A stretch of DNA of 6,843 bases from assembly GCA_023433225.1 (NCBI GenBank), contig JAEZDQ010000128.1:1-6843 (forward strand). Reading direction: 5' to 3'. Each line of letters starts with the position of its first letter. Within the stretch, counting starts at the first letter, position 1. The DNA is from Bacteroidota bacterium. GTDB taxonomy: Bacteria > Bacteroidota > Bacteroidia > Flavobacteriales > Weeksellaceae. A model generated the notes under the pieces. The model saw nothing but the letters and a program-made list of their open reading frames with translations. It did no database searches and had not been told where the DNA came from. Below are positions 6,533 through 6,843 of this stretch, piece by piece. The position numbers and the translations under genes were made by a program.

Positions 6533-6540
6533 CAAAACTA
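6533..6540 (-). promoter_or_regulatory. Putative -7 element for the hpt-adk-methyltransferase operon
   Basis: Read leftward the bases are TAGTTTTG, matching TAnnTTTG. The expected transcript start is near 6527. The -33 TTG is not evident at standard spacing, so the call rests on the -7 box and its position just upstream of hpt. Confidence 0.35.
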
Positions 6541-6612
6541 AACATTTTTTCTGATTTAGGAATTTGAAAATGAGATATTTTGAAAAAATGAATTCTTGTA
6601 TCCCAAACGCAA

Positions 6613-6624
6613 CTAATCAATTAG
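6613..6624. promoter_or_regulatory. Short palindrome between hpt and hemF, possible operator
   Basis: CTAAT and ATTAG form perfect inverted arms around a CA spacer, roughly midway in the 190-bp divergent spacer. It could be a site for a dimeric regulator, but 5-bp AT-rich arms arise easily by chance. The rest of the spacer (6517-6706) shows only the two predicted -7 boxes and no credible small gene. Confidence 0.2.
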
Positions 6625-6680
6625 AATGAATTACAGGCTTTTTACTTTCAAAAATCATGTTTAATATCAGTTTTAGGCTT

Positions 6681-6688
6681 TACATTTG
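6681..6688 (+). promoter_or_regulatory. Putative -7 element for hemF
   Basis: TACATTTG matches TAnnTTTG exactly. It lies 18 bp before the hemF ATG, putting the transcript start near 6693 and the leader at about 14 nt. TTT (6660-6662), 18 bp upstream, is a degenerate -33 candidate at best. Confidence 0.4.
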
Positions 6689-6706
6689 ATTCCAAATCAC
6701 GAATCG

Positions 6707-6843
6707 ATGAAAGACCGATTTTTCAAATACATCCAAAACCTCCAAAAAACCATCACCCACCAACTCGAAGAATTGGATGGCAAAGCCCGGTTCGAGAAAG
6801 ACGATTGGCAACGAGATGGCGGCGGTGGCGGATTGTCCATGGT
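6707..6843 (+). CDS. hemF: Oxygen-dependent coproporphyrinogen III oxidase, N-terminal 45 residues
   Basis: Start of the aerobic haem biosynthesis enzyme that oxidatively decarboxylates coproporphyrinogen III to protoporphyrinogen IX with O2; the gene runs off the right edge. The visible part fits the family N-terminus: a helical start (MKDRFFKYIQNLQ), then the segment FEKDDWQR (29-36) joined directly to a glycine run (38-42) and LSM, matching the family pattern W-x-R-x-x-GGGG-x-S-x-V. The bases after the glycines resemble the GGGGISCV form I remember from eukaryotic enzymes more than the GGGGRSRV form of Escherichia coli. The ATG at 6707 is preferred because homologues start at the same place, with MKD and a similar helix. 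Divergent from hpt. Confidence 0.88.
   Translation, partial: MKDRFFKYIQNLQKTITHQLEELDGKARFEKDDWQRDGGGGGLSM

Noticed and set aside
6562..6594. Imperfect direct repeat TTTGAAAATGA / TTTTGAAAAAATGA in the hpt-hemF spacer
   Set aside because: It is low-complexity A/T sequence with differing lengths, not distinguishable from background.
6588..6629. 13-codon frame starting ATG-AAT-TCT in the hpt-hemF spacer
   Set aside because: It is too short, without a promoter, leader or similarity to support it.

Overview
The window looks like ordinary chromosome from a member of the Bacteroidota, most likely class Flavobacteriia. The evidence is a PorX-type response regulator (a regulator of the type IX secretion system, confined to this phylum), a flavobacterial-style N-terminally extended alanine dehydrogenase homologue, near absence of Shine-Dalgarno sequences, and three exact matches to the Bacteroidota -7 promoter element TAnnTTTG in the two divergent intergenic regions. 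Base composition is moderate to AT-rich. No transposon, phage, CRISPR, tRNA or rRNA signature was seen.

Layout. The left part (1-858, minus strand) is an HD-domain phosphohydrolase cut by the window edge. It starts at a TTG codon, so an ATG-only gene search misses it. A 49-bp gap (859-907) carries a tandem 10-bp repeat, and the rightward gene set follows: porX (908-2458), tsaE (2468-2872) and an ald-like gene (2882-4087), with gaps of exactly 9 bp between the first three, then after 48 bp a small membrane-anchored protein of unknown function (4136-4513). This set converges, with no intervening base, on a leftward operon read from 6516 down to 4514: hpt, adk (4-bp ATGA overlap) and a class I methyltransferase. 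A 190-bp divergent spacer (6517-6706) separates hpt from the start of hemF, which runs off the right edge.

How the genes fit together. PorX couples a two-component receiver to a PglZ phosphodiesterase-like domain, and its divergent neighbour is a predicted nucleotide phosphohydrolase. TsaE serves tRNA t6A synthesis. Hpt and Adk make and phosphorylate purine nucleotides. HemF is an oxygen-dependent haem enzyme, suggesting an organism that lives with oxygen. Most of the content is housekeeping.

I found no convincing new multi-gene system. The points most worth a second look are the replacement of the catalytic histidine by glutamine in the alanine dehydrogenase homologue, the tandem repeat in the porX divergent promoter region, the unknown membrane protein downstream of the Ald homologue, and the methyltransferase of unknown substrate attached to hpt-adk.
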